A DNA stretch of 54,674 bases from Massilia sp. ZL223. GTDB lineage: Bacteria > Pseudomonadota > Gammaproteobacteria > Burkholderiales > Burkholderiaceae_D. How positions within the stretch are numbered: position 1 is the stretch's first letter; each line of letters opens with the position of its first letter. The translations under genes and the position numbers were made by a program. The notes beneath the pieces were generated by a model, which had not been told where the DNA came from, did no database searches, and worked only from the letters and a program-made list of their open reading frames with translations. Positions 16,693 through 26,280 of the stretch are shown here, one piece after another. The stretch covers positions 1 through 54,674 of the forward strand of contig NZ_JAGPWD010000040.1 in NCBI RefSeq assembly GCF_018119395.1, written 5' to 3'.

Positions 16693-17388
16693 TTATTCCA
16701 TGAAGCGGGTGAAGCCGGCGATCGGTTCCCTGTCGGTCACCAGGCTGTTTTCGATCCGTGCCGGATCGGCCCAGCCGAGCGCCATGCCGCACACCACCAT
16801 TTCATTGTCCGGCAATCCGAGCTGCGCTGCAATCACCCGATGATATTGCGTAAAAGCAGCTTGCGGGCAGGTATCGAGGCCGCGGGCGCGTGCGGCGACC
16901 ATGATGTTCTGGAGGAACATGCCGTAGTCCAGCCAGGAACCCTGCTCCATGATGCGGTCGATGGTGAAGATGAAGCCCACCGGCGCGTCGAAGAACGCAT
17001 AGTTGCGCGCATGCTGGGCCGCCATGCCGGCCTTGTTGTCGCGCGTCAGGCCGAGCAGGCTGTACAGGTCCCAGCCGACCTTGCGGCGCCGGTCGATGTA
17101 GGGAGAGACCCATTCGCGTGGATAGTAGGCGTATTCCTCGGTGTGCTCGCGCGCCTGCTGGGGATCGGCGTTGACCGCCAGGATCGCATCGGACAGCTGT
17201 TTCCTCGCCTCCCCGGTCAGCACATAGACCTTCCACGGCTGGGTGTTGGTGCCGGACGGCGCGCGCGCCGCCACGTCCAGGATGCGCTCGATATCCTCGC
17301 GTGCGACCGGCTTGTCGAGGAAGGCGCGGATCGAACGGCGCGAGGTGATGGCGGCATCGACGGCTTCTTGGCTGGGGCTGGAAATCAT
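16693..17388 (-). CDS. Nitroreductase family protein
   Basis: A 231-residue FMN-dependent nitroreductase-fold oxidoreductase. Family features are the N-terminal RRSIRAFLDKPV, the FMN-contacting RAPSGTNTQPWKVYV at about residues 43-58, and the C-terminal GMALGWADP. ATG 17388 overlaps the stop of the upstream EamA gene as ATGA, so the two are translationally coupled. The natural substrate is unknown; relatives reduce nitroaromatics, quinones or flavins. Confidence 0.9.
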   Translation of the reverse strand: MISSPSQEAVDAAITSRRSIRAFLDKPVAREDIERILDVAARAPSGTNTQPWKVYVLTGEARKQLSDAILAVNADPQQAREHTEEYAYYPREWVSPYIDRRRKVGWDLYSLLGLTRDNKAGMAAQHARNYAFFDAPVGFIFTIDRIMEQGSWLDYGMFLQNIMVAARARGLDTCPQAAFTQYHRVIAAQLGLPDNEMVVCGMALGWADPARIENSLVTDREPIAGFTRFME

Positions 17389-18305
17389 GCAGTCTCCATA
17401 GGTTTGGATGTTGGTTTTTTGACGACGAAAGCGACGCCCGTGACGGCGAGCACCATGCCGGCCAGGCCGAGCAGGGTGAAGGATTCGCCGAACAGCAGCC
17501 AGGCCATCAGGGCCGTGGTGGGCGGAGTCAGGTAGAGCAAGCTGGTGACTTCGGTGGCGGCGCTGCGGCTGATCAGGGTAAACAACAGGAAGATCGCGCC
17601 GATCGACAGCGCGAACACCGACCACAGCCAGGCGACGACGAAATCGCGGGTCCAGGCGATGCTGGAGAAGGCCGGGTCGAGTCCTTCCAGCCAGACCGCC
17701 AGCGGCAGCAGTACCGCGACGGTGGCTCCGAACTGGATCACGGTGCCGGTGCGCAGGTCGAAGCGCGGACACCAGCGCCGCTGGTACATGGTCCCGGCCG
17801 TGATCGACAGCAGTGCGAACACGCACAAGGCGATGCCGGCGGCGGACAGCCCGGCCGCGCTCATCTTGGCGTAGACCACCAGCGCCACGCCGCCCAGGCC
17901 GAGCAGCAGGCCCAGCCACTGCAGCGGACGCACGCGCTCGCCGATCAGGGGCGCCGCGGCCGCGGTCAGGATCGGCTGCATGCCGACGATCAGGGCGGTC
18001 AGCCCGGCCGGCATGCCCAGCTTGATCGCCGCCCACACACCGCCCAAATAGCCGGCCTGCAGCAGGATGCCGGCCACGGCCACGTGCAGCATCTGGCCAC
18101 GCGGCCATGGCGCGCGGAACAGCAGCACGACCGGCAGCAGCACGGCCAGCACGCCGAGGCAGCGCACGATGAGGAAGGTCAGCGGCGGCGCATACGGCAG
18201 GCCGAGCTTGGCGACGATGAAGCCGGTGCTCCACAGGAACACGAAAAACAGGGGAATCGGGGAAAGCCAGGAAGTGCTGGGAACGGAAGTTGCGCTGGTC
18301 TGCAT
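17385..18305 (-). CDS. EamA/DMT-superfamily transporter
   Basis: A 306-residue ten-helix transporter with two EamA repeats; the first opens with FVFLWSTGFIVAKLGLPYA and the second starts near ALCVFALLSITAGTMY. It ends in the ATGA overlap with the nitroreductase gene, suggesting that it exports a product or substrate related to that enzyme. It is unlike the EamA protein at 1249-2157 in detail, so the two are not recent duplicates. Confidence 0.87.
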   Translation of the reverse strand: MQTSATSVPSTSWLSPIPLFFVFLWSTGFIVAKLGLPYAPPLTFLIVRCLGVLAVLLPVVLLFRAPWPRGQMLHVAVAGILLQAGYLGGVWAAIKLGMPAGLTALIVGMQPILTAAAAPLIGERVRPLQWLGLLLGLGGVALVVYAKMSAAGLSAAGIALCVFALLSITAGTMYQRRWCPRFDLRTGTVIQFGATVAVLLPLAVWLEGLDPAFSSIAWTRDFVVAWLWSVFALSIGAIFLLFTLISRSAATEVTSLLYLTPPTTALMAWLLFGESFTLLGLAGMVLAVTGVAFVVKKPTSKPMETA

Positions 18306-18441
18306 GGCCTGGCTGTCGCGCCGTTGCCACGGCGGATTGAATAAAACACAAGCGCTTAGTCTAGCATGGGCGCTTTCGCCGCGTTTAGCCCCTGGAAAAC
18401 GCGCGTTTTTCTGCCGATTCTTTGCGCTAAATCAAGCGTTG

Positions 18442-18468
18442 TTTCTTGCATTAAATGCATTCAAGAAA
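18442..18468. promoter_or_regulatory. Dyad upstream of the phasin gene, candidate PhaR site
   Basis: TTTCTTG (18442-18448) and CAAGAAA (18462-18468) are inverted around an inner TGCATTAAATGCA palindrome. PhaR repressors of polyhydroxybutyrate granule genes bind TGC/GCA-type dyads and are known to control phasin genes; identity of the bound protein here is inferred. Confidence 0.45.
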
Positions 18469-18505
18469 TTTATGAATAATAGATGGTGCGTCGCATCAAA
18501 AATGC

Positions 18506-18534
18506 TTGACGCGTTCTTGGAAGTGGCCGACAAT
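18506..18534 (+). promoter_or_regulatory. Phasin promoter
   Basis: TTGACG (18506-18511) is followed after 17 bases by GACAAT (18529-18534). Transcription would start about 100 bases before the phasin ATG. Confidence 0.5.
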
Positions 18535-18643
18535 TCGTTCTGTTGCGGTGCACAAAAAAGAGTTTCAGCCAGTTTTCGCAGGAACCTGTCTCACCTTAGC
18601 AAGATCCCTTTCTTTAAGAAACGTATTCATTTTGGAGAGCCAC

Positions 18644-19219
18644 ATGTTTGCAATCCCTGAGCAGTTCTCGAACGCCACCAAGGCCAGCCTGGAATCGCAA
18701 TTTGCCCTGTTCTCGTCGCTGACGCAGAAGACCTTCGAAGGCGTTGAGAAGCTGGTCGACCTGAACATCAACGCGGCGCGCGCCACCCTGGAAGATTCGT
18801 CGGCCGTGGCTCGCCAGCTGCTGGGCGCCAAGGACCCGCAAGAATTCTTCTCGGTGTCGGCTTCGCAGGCCCAGCCGGCTGCTGAAAAGGCGCTGTCGTA
18901 CAGCCGCCAGCTGGCGTCGATCGCCGCCGGCACCGGCGCCGAGTTCTCGAAGGCCGCCGAAAGCCAGATCGTCGAAGCCAACCGCAAGGTGATCTCGCTG
19001 GTCGACGAAGTGAGCAAGAACGCTCCGGCCGGTTCGGAGAGCTTCGTTGCCGCCGTCAAGACCGCGATCAGCAACGCCAACGCCGGCTACGAGCAGATCA
19101 GCAAGACCACCAAGCAGGCAGTGGAAGCCGTGGAAGCCAACCTGAACGCGGCGGTTGCCCAGTTTTCGGCGACTGCTCGCAAGGCTACCAACGCAGCGAA
19201 CGCTGCCGCAGCGGCCTAA
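18644..19219 (+). CDS. phaP: Phasin family protein
   Basis: A 191-residue alpha-helical phasin that coats polyhydroxyalkanoate granules in the cytoplasm. The N-terminal half matches the Phasin_2 pattern (SQFALFSSLTQKTFEGVEKLVDLNINAAR), followed by Ala-rich amphipathic helices and a low-complexity Ala-rich end. ATG 18644 is supported by GGAGAG. Codon use is strongly biased, as expected for a very highly expressed gene, and it has its own promoter and terminator. It implies that the organism stores polyhydroxybutyrate. Confidence 0.92.
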   Translation: MFAIPEQFSNATKASLESQFALFSSLTQKTFEGVEKLVDLNINAARATLEDSSAVARQLLGAKDPQEFFSVSASQAQPAAEKALSYSRQLASIAAGTGAEFSKAAESQIVEANRKVISLVDEVSKNAPAGSESFVAAVKTAISNANAGYEQISKTTKQAVEAVEANLNAAVAQFSATARKATNAANAAAAA

Positions 19220-19241
19220 GCTGGTTCGCGTCAAGTAAAAG

Positions 19242-19280
19242 AAAAGCCGGAGCGCGTGAGCGTTCCGGCTTTTTGTTTTT
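19242..19280 (+). terminator. Phasin terminator
   Basis: AAAAGCCGGAGCG (19242-19254) pairs with CGTTCCGGCTTTT (19261-19273) with one G-T wobble, followed by GTTTTT. A typical rho-independent terminator 23 bases after the stop. Confidence 0.9.
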
Positions 19281-19340
19281 GGGGTCGTGCGTCGCGCACT
19301 CGTCTCATCGAAGTCGCATCCTCCACTCATCCCGCACCCT

Positions 19341-19376
19341 TTCCAACGTCATCCCGGCGAAGGCCGGGATGACGTT
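19341..19376. repeat. Perfect 16-bp palindrome with GAAG loop
   Basis: CCAACGTCATCCCGGC, then GAAG, then the exact complement GCCGGGATGACGTTGG. It shares the CCGGCGAAGGCCGG core with the REP-like units at 8268 and 25465 but has different outer sequence, so it appears to be a second subtype. It lies between the convergent phasin and livF genes. Confidence 0.8.
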
Positions 19377-19428
19377 GGTAAGAGGTGCGGGGAATGCGGC
19401 TGATGTGACTTCGGGGACGCCAGCGGCG

Positions 19429-20150
<722 letters not shown>

Positions 20151-20151
<1 letters not shown>

Positions 20152-20921
20152 CAGTGCGCGCCTCCCAGGTAGGCCTTGATCACGGCCTCGTTCTTCTGGA
20201 TCTCGGCGGGCAGGCCTTCCGCGATCTGCTTGCCGTATTCCAGCACCGTGATGCGGTCGCACAGGCCCATCATCAGCTTCACGTCGTGCTCGATCAGCAG
20301 CACGGTCTTGCCTTCGGCCTTGATTCTCAACAGCAGCTCGCGCAAGGCCAGCTTCTCGGTCGCGTTCATGCCGGCCGCCGGTTCGTCCAGCGCCAGCAGT
20401 TGCGGGTCGGTGGCCAGCGCGCGCGCGATCTCCAGGCGGCGCTGGTCGCCATAGGACAGGTACTTCGCCGTCCGGTTGGCGAAGGCGCCGATGCCGACGA
20501 AGTCGAGCAGCTCCTGCGCGCGCCGGCGGATCGCCGCTTCTTCCGCGCGCGCCGCCTTGTGGCGGAAGATGGCGCCGAACACGCCCTGGCGGGTGCGGAC
20601 GTGGCGTCCCACCATCACGTTCTCGAGCGCGGTCATCTCGCCGAACAGGCGGATGTTCTGGAAGGTGCGCGCGATGCCGGCCCTGGCCACTTCATGCGGC
20701 GCCGACGGCGAATACGGCTTGCCCGCCAGCTCGAAGCTGCCGGTGTCCGGCTGGTACAGGCCGGTGATGACATTGAAGAAGGTCGTCTTGCCCGCCCCGT
20801 TCGGGCCGATCAGGCCATAGATCTGGCCCTGCATGATCCGGATGCCGACGTCGGTCAGGGCCTGCAGGCCGCCGAAGCGCTTGTTCACGCCGGAGATGTT
20901 CAGGAGTACGCGTTCGCTCAT
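20151..20921 (-). CDS. livG: Branched-chain amino acid ABC transporter ATP-binding protein LivG
   Basis: A 256-residue ATPase with Walker A GPNGAGKTT, LSYGDQRRLEIARAL signature and Walker B LLALDEPAAGMN. The signature LSYGDQ is characteristic of LivG as opposed to LivF. ATG 20921 was chosen from homology (MSERVLLNISG); an in-frame ATG 69 bases further up lies inside livM and is rejected. It forms the ATPase heterodimer with LivF. Confidence 0.94.
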
Positions 20922-20932
20922 GATGGTTCTCT

Positions 20933-22126
<1,194 letters not shown>

Positions 22127-22139
22127 GTCGTCTTCCTCC

Positions 22140-23069
22140 TCAGGCGCGGTCGGCCACGCGCTCGCCCATGATGCCGGACGGGCGCAGGGTCAAGACCAGG
22201 ATCAGCACCACGAAGGCGAAGATGTCCTGGTAGTGGCTGCCCAGGAAGCCGCCGGTGAGGTCGCCGATGTAGCCGGCGCCCAGCGCTTCGATGATCCCCA
22301 GCAGGATGCCGCCGATCATGGCGCCGTAGATGTTGCCGATCCCGCCCAGCACCGCGGCGCAGAAGGCTTTCATGCCCGGCAGGACGCCCATGGTGAAGGT
22401 GACCGTGGCGTAGTTGGCGCCCCACATCACGCCCGCCACGGCGGCCAGCGCCGCGCCGATGGCGAAGGTGGCGACGATGACGCGGTTCGAATCCACGCCC
22501 ATCAGGCCCGCCACGCGCGGGTTCTCGGCCACGGCGCGCATCGCGCGGCCCATGCGGGTGCGCTCGACCAGCAGCACCAGGGCGGTCATGGCCACGGCGG
22601 CCAGCACCAGCAGCAGCACCTGGGTATGCGTGATCAGCGCGCCGCCGATCATGATGGGCTCGGAGGACAGCAACTGCGGGAAGGGAATCGGGCTGCGGCC
22701 CCAGATCATCATGGCGAAGGTCTGCAGCAGGATGGACACGCCGATCGCCGTGATCAGGGGCGCCAGGCGCGGCGCGTTGCGCAGGCGGCGGTAGGCGACG
22801 CGCTCGATCACGATGTTGACCAGCATGGCCACGGGAATCGCGCCCAGGATCGCGACCGCCAGCTGCAGGTAGCCGGGCAGGCCCGGGGCATAGGTGTCGA
22901 GCAGCTTCAGGATCGACAGTCCGGCCATCGCGCCGATCATCAGCACGTCGCCGTGGGCGAAGTTGATCAGGTTGAGCACGCCGTACACCATGGTGTAGCC
23001 AAGCGCGACCAAGGCGTACATGCTGCCCAGCACGAGGCCGTTGAGTAACTGTTGGACAAAAGTCTCCAT
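22140..23069 (-). CDS. livH: Branched-chain amino acid ABC transporter permease LivH
   Basis: A 309-residue permease with about eight membrane helices. The start METFVQQLLNGLVLGSMYAL and YGVLNLINFAHGD near residue 35 are diagnostic of LivH. It is first in the operon. No livK or livJ binding-protein gene precedes or follows the cluster. The ispH-side leader contains a terminator-like hairpin that could also act as an attenuator. Confidence 0.94.
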   Translation of the reverse strand: METFVQQLLNGLVLGSMYALVALGYTMVYGVLNLINFAHGDVLMIGAMAGLSILKLLDTYAPGLPGYLQLAVAILGAIPVAMLVNIVIERVAYRRLRNAPRLAPLITAIGVSILLQTFAMMIWGRSPIPFPQLLSSEPIMIGGALITHTQVLLLVLAAVAMTALVLLVERTRMGRAMRAVAENPRVAGLMGVDSNRVIVATFAIGAALAAVAGVMWGANYATVTFTMGVLPGMKAFCAAVLGGIGNIYGAMIGGILLGIIEALGAGYIGDLTGGFLGSHYQDIFAFVVLILVLTLRPSGIMGERVADRA

Positions 23070-23090
23070 CGTTCCGCTGCTTTCTCCTGA

Positions 23091-23127
23091 TCTAACAAAA
23101 ACGGCACTTCAAGTTCTTGAAGTGCCG
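23091..23127 (-). terminator. Terminator after ispH, or attenuator in the liv leader
   Basis: CGGCACTTCAAG (23102-23113) and CTTGAAGTGCCG (23116-23127) form a perfect 12-bp stem. On the minus strand it is followed by TTTTTGTTAG. It ends 22 bases before the livH start codon and 101 bases after the ispH stop, so it must either end ispH transcripts or sit inside the liv leader. Confidence 0.8.
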
Positions 23128-23227
23128 CTCATGGTTGTCTTCCGAACGCCGCCATCATAGCTTGGCTATTGGAAAACTTGCACCGGAAAATGCCGGATTT
23201 GTCCGATTGTTTGTTGACTATGCGTGT

Positions 23228-24175
23228 TTACGCGCGTTCTGCGCGGACACCGTCCAGGCCCTTCGGCAGCGGGAAAGTGACGTTCTCTTCCACGCCTTCC
23301 AGGGCGCGCACGCTGGCCGCGCCCAGTTCCTTCAGGCGGTCGATGACGGCCTGCACCAGCACTTCCGGGGCCGAGGCGCCGGCGGTTACGCCGATGCGCT
23401 TCTTGCCTTCGATCCAGGCCGGGTCGATCTTGCTGGCGTTGTCGACCATGTAGGCCGGGGTGCCCTTCTTCTCGGCCACTTCGCGCAGGCGGTTGGAATT
23501 GGAGCTGTTCGGGCTGCCGACCACGATCACCACCTCGACCTGCGGCGCCAGGAACTTGACCGCTTCCTGGCGGTTGGTGGTCGCGTAGCAGATGTCGCCC
23601 TTCTTCGGCTCGATGATGTTCGGGAAGCGCGCCTTCAGGGCTTCGATGATCTCGGCGGTGTCGTCGACCGACAGGGTGGTCTGCGACACGTAAGCCAGCT
23701 GGTCCGGGTTGCGGACCTGGAGCTTGGCCACGTCCTCGACGGTTTCCACCAGGTGCATGCCCTCTTCGGCCTGGCCCATGGTGCCCTCGACTTCCGGGTG
23801 GCCGTCGTGGCCGATCATGACGATCTCGCAGCCCTGCTTGCGCATCTTGGCCACTTCGACGTGCACCTTGGTCACCAGCGGGCAGGTCGCATCGAAGATG
23901 CTCAGGCCGCGGGCCTCGGCTTCCGCGCGCACGGCTTTCGACACGCCGTGGGCCGAGAACACCAGGGTGTTGCCGGCCGGGACATCGTCCAGCTCCTCGA
24001 TGAAGATCGCCCCCTTGTTGCGCAGGTCTTCGACCACATAGGCGTTGTGCACGATCTCGTGGCGTACGTAGATCGGGGCGCCGAACTGTTTCAGGGCGCG
24101 CTCGACGATCTCGATCGCACGGTCCACACCGGCGCAGAAGCCGCGCGGCTGGGCTAGCAGGATTTCATTTTCCAT
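23228..24175 (-). CDS. ispH: 4-hydroxy-3-methylbut-2-enyl diphosphate reductase
   Basis: A 315-residue IspH (LytB), the last MEP-pathway enzyme, which makes IPP and DMAPP using a [4Fe-4S] cluster. The three cluster cysteines are visible in QPRGFCAGVDRA, DATCPLVTKVH and DICYATTNRQEAV. The catalytic glutamate lies in HPEVEGTMGQ. It begins five bases after the fkpB stop, and the fkpB-ispH pairing is widely conserved. Confidence 0.97.
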   Translation of the reverse strand: MENEILLAQPRGFCAGVDRAIEIVERALKQFGAPIYVRHEIVHNAYVVEDLRNKGAIFIEELDDVPAGNTLVFSAHGVSKAVRAEAEARGLSIFDATCPLVTKVHVEVAKMRKQGCEIVMIGHDGHPEVEGTMGQAEEGMHLVETVEDVAKLQVRNPDQLAYVSQTTLSVDDTAEIIEALKARFPNIIEPKKGDICYATTNRQEAVKFLAPQVEVVIVVGSPNSSNSNRLREVAEKKGTPAYMVDNASKIDPAWIEGKKRIGVTAGASAPEVLVQAVIDRLKELGAASVRALEGVEENVTFPLPKGLDGVRAERA

Positions 24176-24180
24176 ATCGT

Positions 24181-24633
24181 TTAGAGAACCGAAATCAGTT
24201 TCACTTCGAATTGCAGGGCCTGGCCTGCGAGCGGATGGTTGAAGTCGAACACGGCCGAGGTGTCGCGCATTTCCAGCAGCACGCCGGCGAAGCGGCCGCC
24301 CTTGGGGGCGTTGAACTCCACCACTTCGCCCACGGCGTAGTCGGTACCCGGCACGGAATTCTGTTCCAGGGTCGTCTTCGACACGGCCTGGATCAATTCC
24401 GGGTTGCGGTCGCCGAAGGCCTCAGGCGCGCTCAGCTCGAAAGTCTGGTGCGTGCCTTCCGGCAGGCCGATCAGGCGCTGCTCCAGGAAAGGGGCGAGCT
24501 GGCCCTGGCCCAGCATCAGGGTAGCCGGGGTGCCATTGAAGGTGGTGACGATATCGGCGCCGCCGGCAACGGCCAGACGGTAATGCAGGGTCAGGTAGGA
24601 CGATTCGTTGACGACGGGAGAAGCGTTGGACAT
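24181..24633 (-). CDS. fkpB: FKBP-type peptidyl-prolyl isomerase (SlpA-like)
   Basis: A 150-residue SlyD/SlpA-type prolyl isomerase. It has an FKBP fold with an inserted IF domain around ALSAPEAFGDRNPELIQ and no signal peptide, so it acts as a cytosolic folding helper. ATG 24633 (MSNASPVVNES) is preferred over ATG 24669, which adds a Cys-rich leader unlike the family. It heads the fkpB-ispH transcript and is divergent from radC. Confidence 0.92.
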   Translation of the reverse strand: MSNASPVVNESSYLTLHYRLAVAGGADIVTTFNGTPATLMLGQGQLAPFLEQRLIGLPEGTHQTFELSAPEAFGDRNPELIQAVSKTTLEQNSVPGTDYAVGEVVEFNAPKGGRFAGVLLEMRDTSAVFDFNHPLAGQALQFEVKLISVL

Positions 24634-24748
24634 GTTCGTTTGTTGTAGCAGGCAACCCTGTTCGGGCAAACCGCTATTGTAAGCCAGGCGCGGGGCTTAC
24701 GCCGCCGCTGCCTTCTTTTTTGGCGACGAATCCTGACAAGGACGAGAC

Positions 24749-25420
24749 ATGGGAATTTGCGACTGGCCCGAACAGGAACGCCCGCGCGAGCGGCTGCTGC
24801 GTTCGGGCGCGGGGGTGCTGAGCGACACCGAACTGCTGGCGATCTTCCTGCGCGTGGGGGTGGCGGGCAAGAGCGCGGTGGCGCTGGCGCAGGACATGCT
24901 GGCGCATTTCGGCTCGCTGCACCGGCTGCTGCATGCGGATTCGAGCGAGTTCGGGCAACTGCACGGGCTGGGGCCGGCCAAGTATGCGCAGCTGCAGGCG
25001 GCCATGGAATTGTCCCGGCGGGCGGTGGCCGAGCAGTTCGAGCGCGAGGCGCTGTGTTCGCCGTCGGCCGTGCGGCATTACTTGCGCAACCGGTTCGCGC
25101 TGCAGGCGCACGAGTCCTTCGTGGTGTTGTTTTTGGATGTGAAGAATCGGCTGATTCATGGCGAGGAGATGTTTCGCGGCACCTTGACGCATACGAGCGT
25201 GTATCCACGCGAGGTGGTCAAGGCGGCGCTCAGGCGCAACGCGGCGGGGGTGATCCTGGCGCATAACCATCCGTCGGGGGTGGCGGAGCCGAGCGAGGCG
25301 GATCTGCGGCTGACCAGCGCGCTGGTGCAGGCGCTGGCGCTGGTGGATATACGGGTGCTGGATCACTTCGTGGTGGCGGGGAGCCAGGTGCATTCGTTTG
25401 CGGAGAGTGGGCAGTTGTAA
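24749..25420 (+). CDS. radC: RadC family JAMM-domain protein
   Basis: A 223-residue RadC (YeeS-like) protein. A helix-hairpin-helix-like N-terminal half (VLSDTELLAIFLRVGVAGKSAV) is followed by the MPN/JAMM metal-binding motif AHNHPSGVAEPSEAD at about residues 171-186, with the upstream glutamate in FRGTLTHTSVYPREVVK context. The role in DNA repair has been questioned; metalloprotease or nuclease activity is unproven. ATG 24749 has AAGGACGAG upstream. It keeps the usual position upstream of rpmB-rpmG. Confidence 0.93.
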   Translation: MGICDWPEQERPRERLLRSGAGVLSDTELLAIFLRVGVAGKSAVALAQDMLAHFGSLHRLLHADSSEFGQLHGLGPAKYAQLQAAMELSRRAVAEQFEREALCSPSAVRHYLRNRFALQAHESFVVLFLDVKNRLIHGEEMFRGTLTHTSVYPREVVKAALRRNAAGVILAHNHPSGVAEPSEADLRLTSALVQALALVDIRVLDHFVVAGSQVHSFAESGQL

Positions 25421-25464
25421 TGTTGGCACACCGCCTGCTTCCCACCTTACATGTGCCGCAGCCC

Positions 25465-25494
25465 ATCGTTCCGGCGAAGGCCGGAACCCAAGTT
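25465..25494 (-). repeat. REP-like unit C
   Basis: Same unit as at 8345-8375 apart from the first bases (ATCGTTCC instead of GTCGTTCC). Its partner lies 43 bases downstream in inverted orientation. Confidence 0.85.
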
Positions 25495-25537
25495 TGCACG
25501 CACTCACTTAACGTTTGACGCAGTCGCTGAGCATGGG

Positions 25538-25567
25538 AATTGGGTTCCGGCCTTCGCCGGAACGACG
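25538..25567 (+). repeat. REP-like unit D
   Basis: Same unit as at 8268-8298 with AATTGGG in place of ACTTGGG. Together C and D form an inverted pair of the opposite head/tail order to A and B. Confidence 0.85.
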
Positions 25568-25726
25568 TGCTAGGGGTAACGGCAGGAGATAAGGCCAACA
25601 CTTCTCCACGTACCAAAAGCACATCCATACCCACAATTAACATCGCGTAAACAGTACGTTACATCACTCATCCGGAATTGTTAAATTCAACCAAGAGCAT
25701 AAGACACAATTGTTTTTCGCAAGTGA

Positions 25727-25756
25727 TTGATTCCGCATCGTTTTTCGCGCTATACT
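25727..25756 (+). promoter_or_regulatory. rpmB-rpmG promoter
   Basis: TTGATT (25727-25732) and TATACT (25751-25756) are spaced by 18 bases, with an AT-rich stretch upstream that could act as an UP element. Transcription would start about 35 bases before ATG 25797. Confidence 0.6.
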
Positions 25757-25796
25757 CTCGTTTTTCCAATCCTGGAACATATTTAAGGAGTGCACT

Positions 25797-26033
25797 ATGG
25801 CACGTGTCTGCCAAGTTACCGGCAAGGGAGTGATGGTTGGCAACAACGTCTCCCACGCTAACAACAAAACCAAGCGTCGTTTCCTGCCGAACCTGCAGAA
25901 CCGTCGCATCTTCGTGGAATCGGAAAACCGCTGGGTCTCCCTGCGTCTGTCCAACGCCGGTCTGCGCGTGATCGACAAGCTCGGCATCGACGCCGTGCTG
26001 GCCGACATGCGTGCCCGTGGCGAAAAAGTTTAA
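25797..26033 (+). CDS. rpmB: 50S ribosomal protein L28
   Basis: A 78-residue L28 protein. It opens with MARVCQVTGKGVMVGNNVSHA and has the conserved KRRFLPNLQNRR and VSLRLSNAGLRVIDK regions. A TAAGGAG-like site precedes the start. Codon use is strongly biased, as expected for a ribosomal protein. rpmG follows after 13 bases on the same transcript. Confidence 0.98.
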   Translation: MARVCQVTGKGVMVGNNVSHANNKTKRRFLPNLQNRRIFVESENRWVSLRLSNAGLRVIDKLGIDAVLADMRARGEKV

Positions 26034-26046
26034 TTAGGGAGCTATC

Positions 26047-26214
26047 ATGGCAAAAACTGGCCGCGACAAAATCAAGCTGGAATCGACCGCAGGCACTGGT
26101 CACTTCTACACCACCACCAAGAACAAGCGCACGATGCCGGCGAAGATGGAAATCACCAAATTCGACCCGAAGGCACGTAAGCACGTGATCTACAAGGAAA
26201 CCAAGATCAAGTAA
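26047..26214 (+). CDS. rpmG: 50S ribosomal protein L33
   Basis: A 55-residue L33 protein: MAKTGRDKIKLEST, then HFYTTTKNKR, and KHVIYKETKIK at the end. It lacks the two CxxC pairs of zinc-binding L33, so it is the cysteine-free form. AGGGAG stands before ATG 26047. A terminator follows the stop. Confidence 0.98.
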   Translation: MAKTGRDKIKLESTAGTGHFYTTTKNKRTMPAKMEITKFDPKARKHVIYKETKIK

Positions 26215-26231
26215 TTCGATCTTGTTCCAAG

Positions 26232-26270
26232 AAAGAGCCGCCCGTTCACACTGGCGGCTCTTTTGTTTTG
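26232..26270 (+). terminator. rpmB-rpmG terminator
   Basis: AAAGAGCCGCC (26232-26242) pairs perfectly with GGCGGCTCTTT (26253-26263), followed by TGTTTTG. Confidence 0.9.
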
Positions 26271-26280
26271 GAGCGCCCCC

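Larger units (their letters stand above)
18306..18643. other. 338-base gap upstream of the phasin gene
   Basis: The gap is richer in A and T than its surroundings. It holds a strong dyad at 18442-18468, a sigma70-like promoter at 18506-18534, and the GGAGAG ribosome-binding site just before ATG 18644. No convincing coding sequence is present. Confidence 0.7.
25421..25796. other. 376-base gap between radC and rpmB
   Basis: The left half holds two REP-like units in inverted orientation (25465-25494 and 25538-25567). The right half is AT-rich and carries the rpmB promoter. No coding sequence is evident. Confidence 0.75.

Noticed and set aside
16693..18351. A single long minus-strand frame covering the nitroreductase and much of the EamA gene, suggesting a fusion
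   Set aside because: Only the last 231 residues are nitroreductase. The rest is an Arg-rich shadow of the EamA gene, which is intact in its own frame with an ATGA overlap.
26047..26214. Absence of zinc-binding cysteines in L33 as a sign of a damaged gene
   Set aside because: The cysteine-free form of L33 is a normal and common paralogue type in bacteria.
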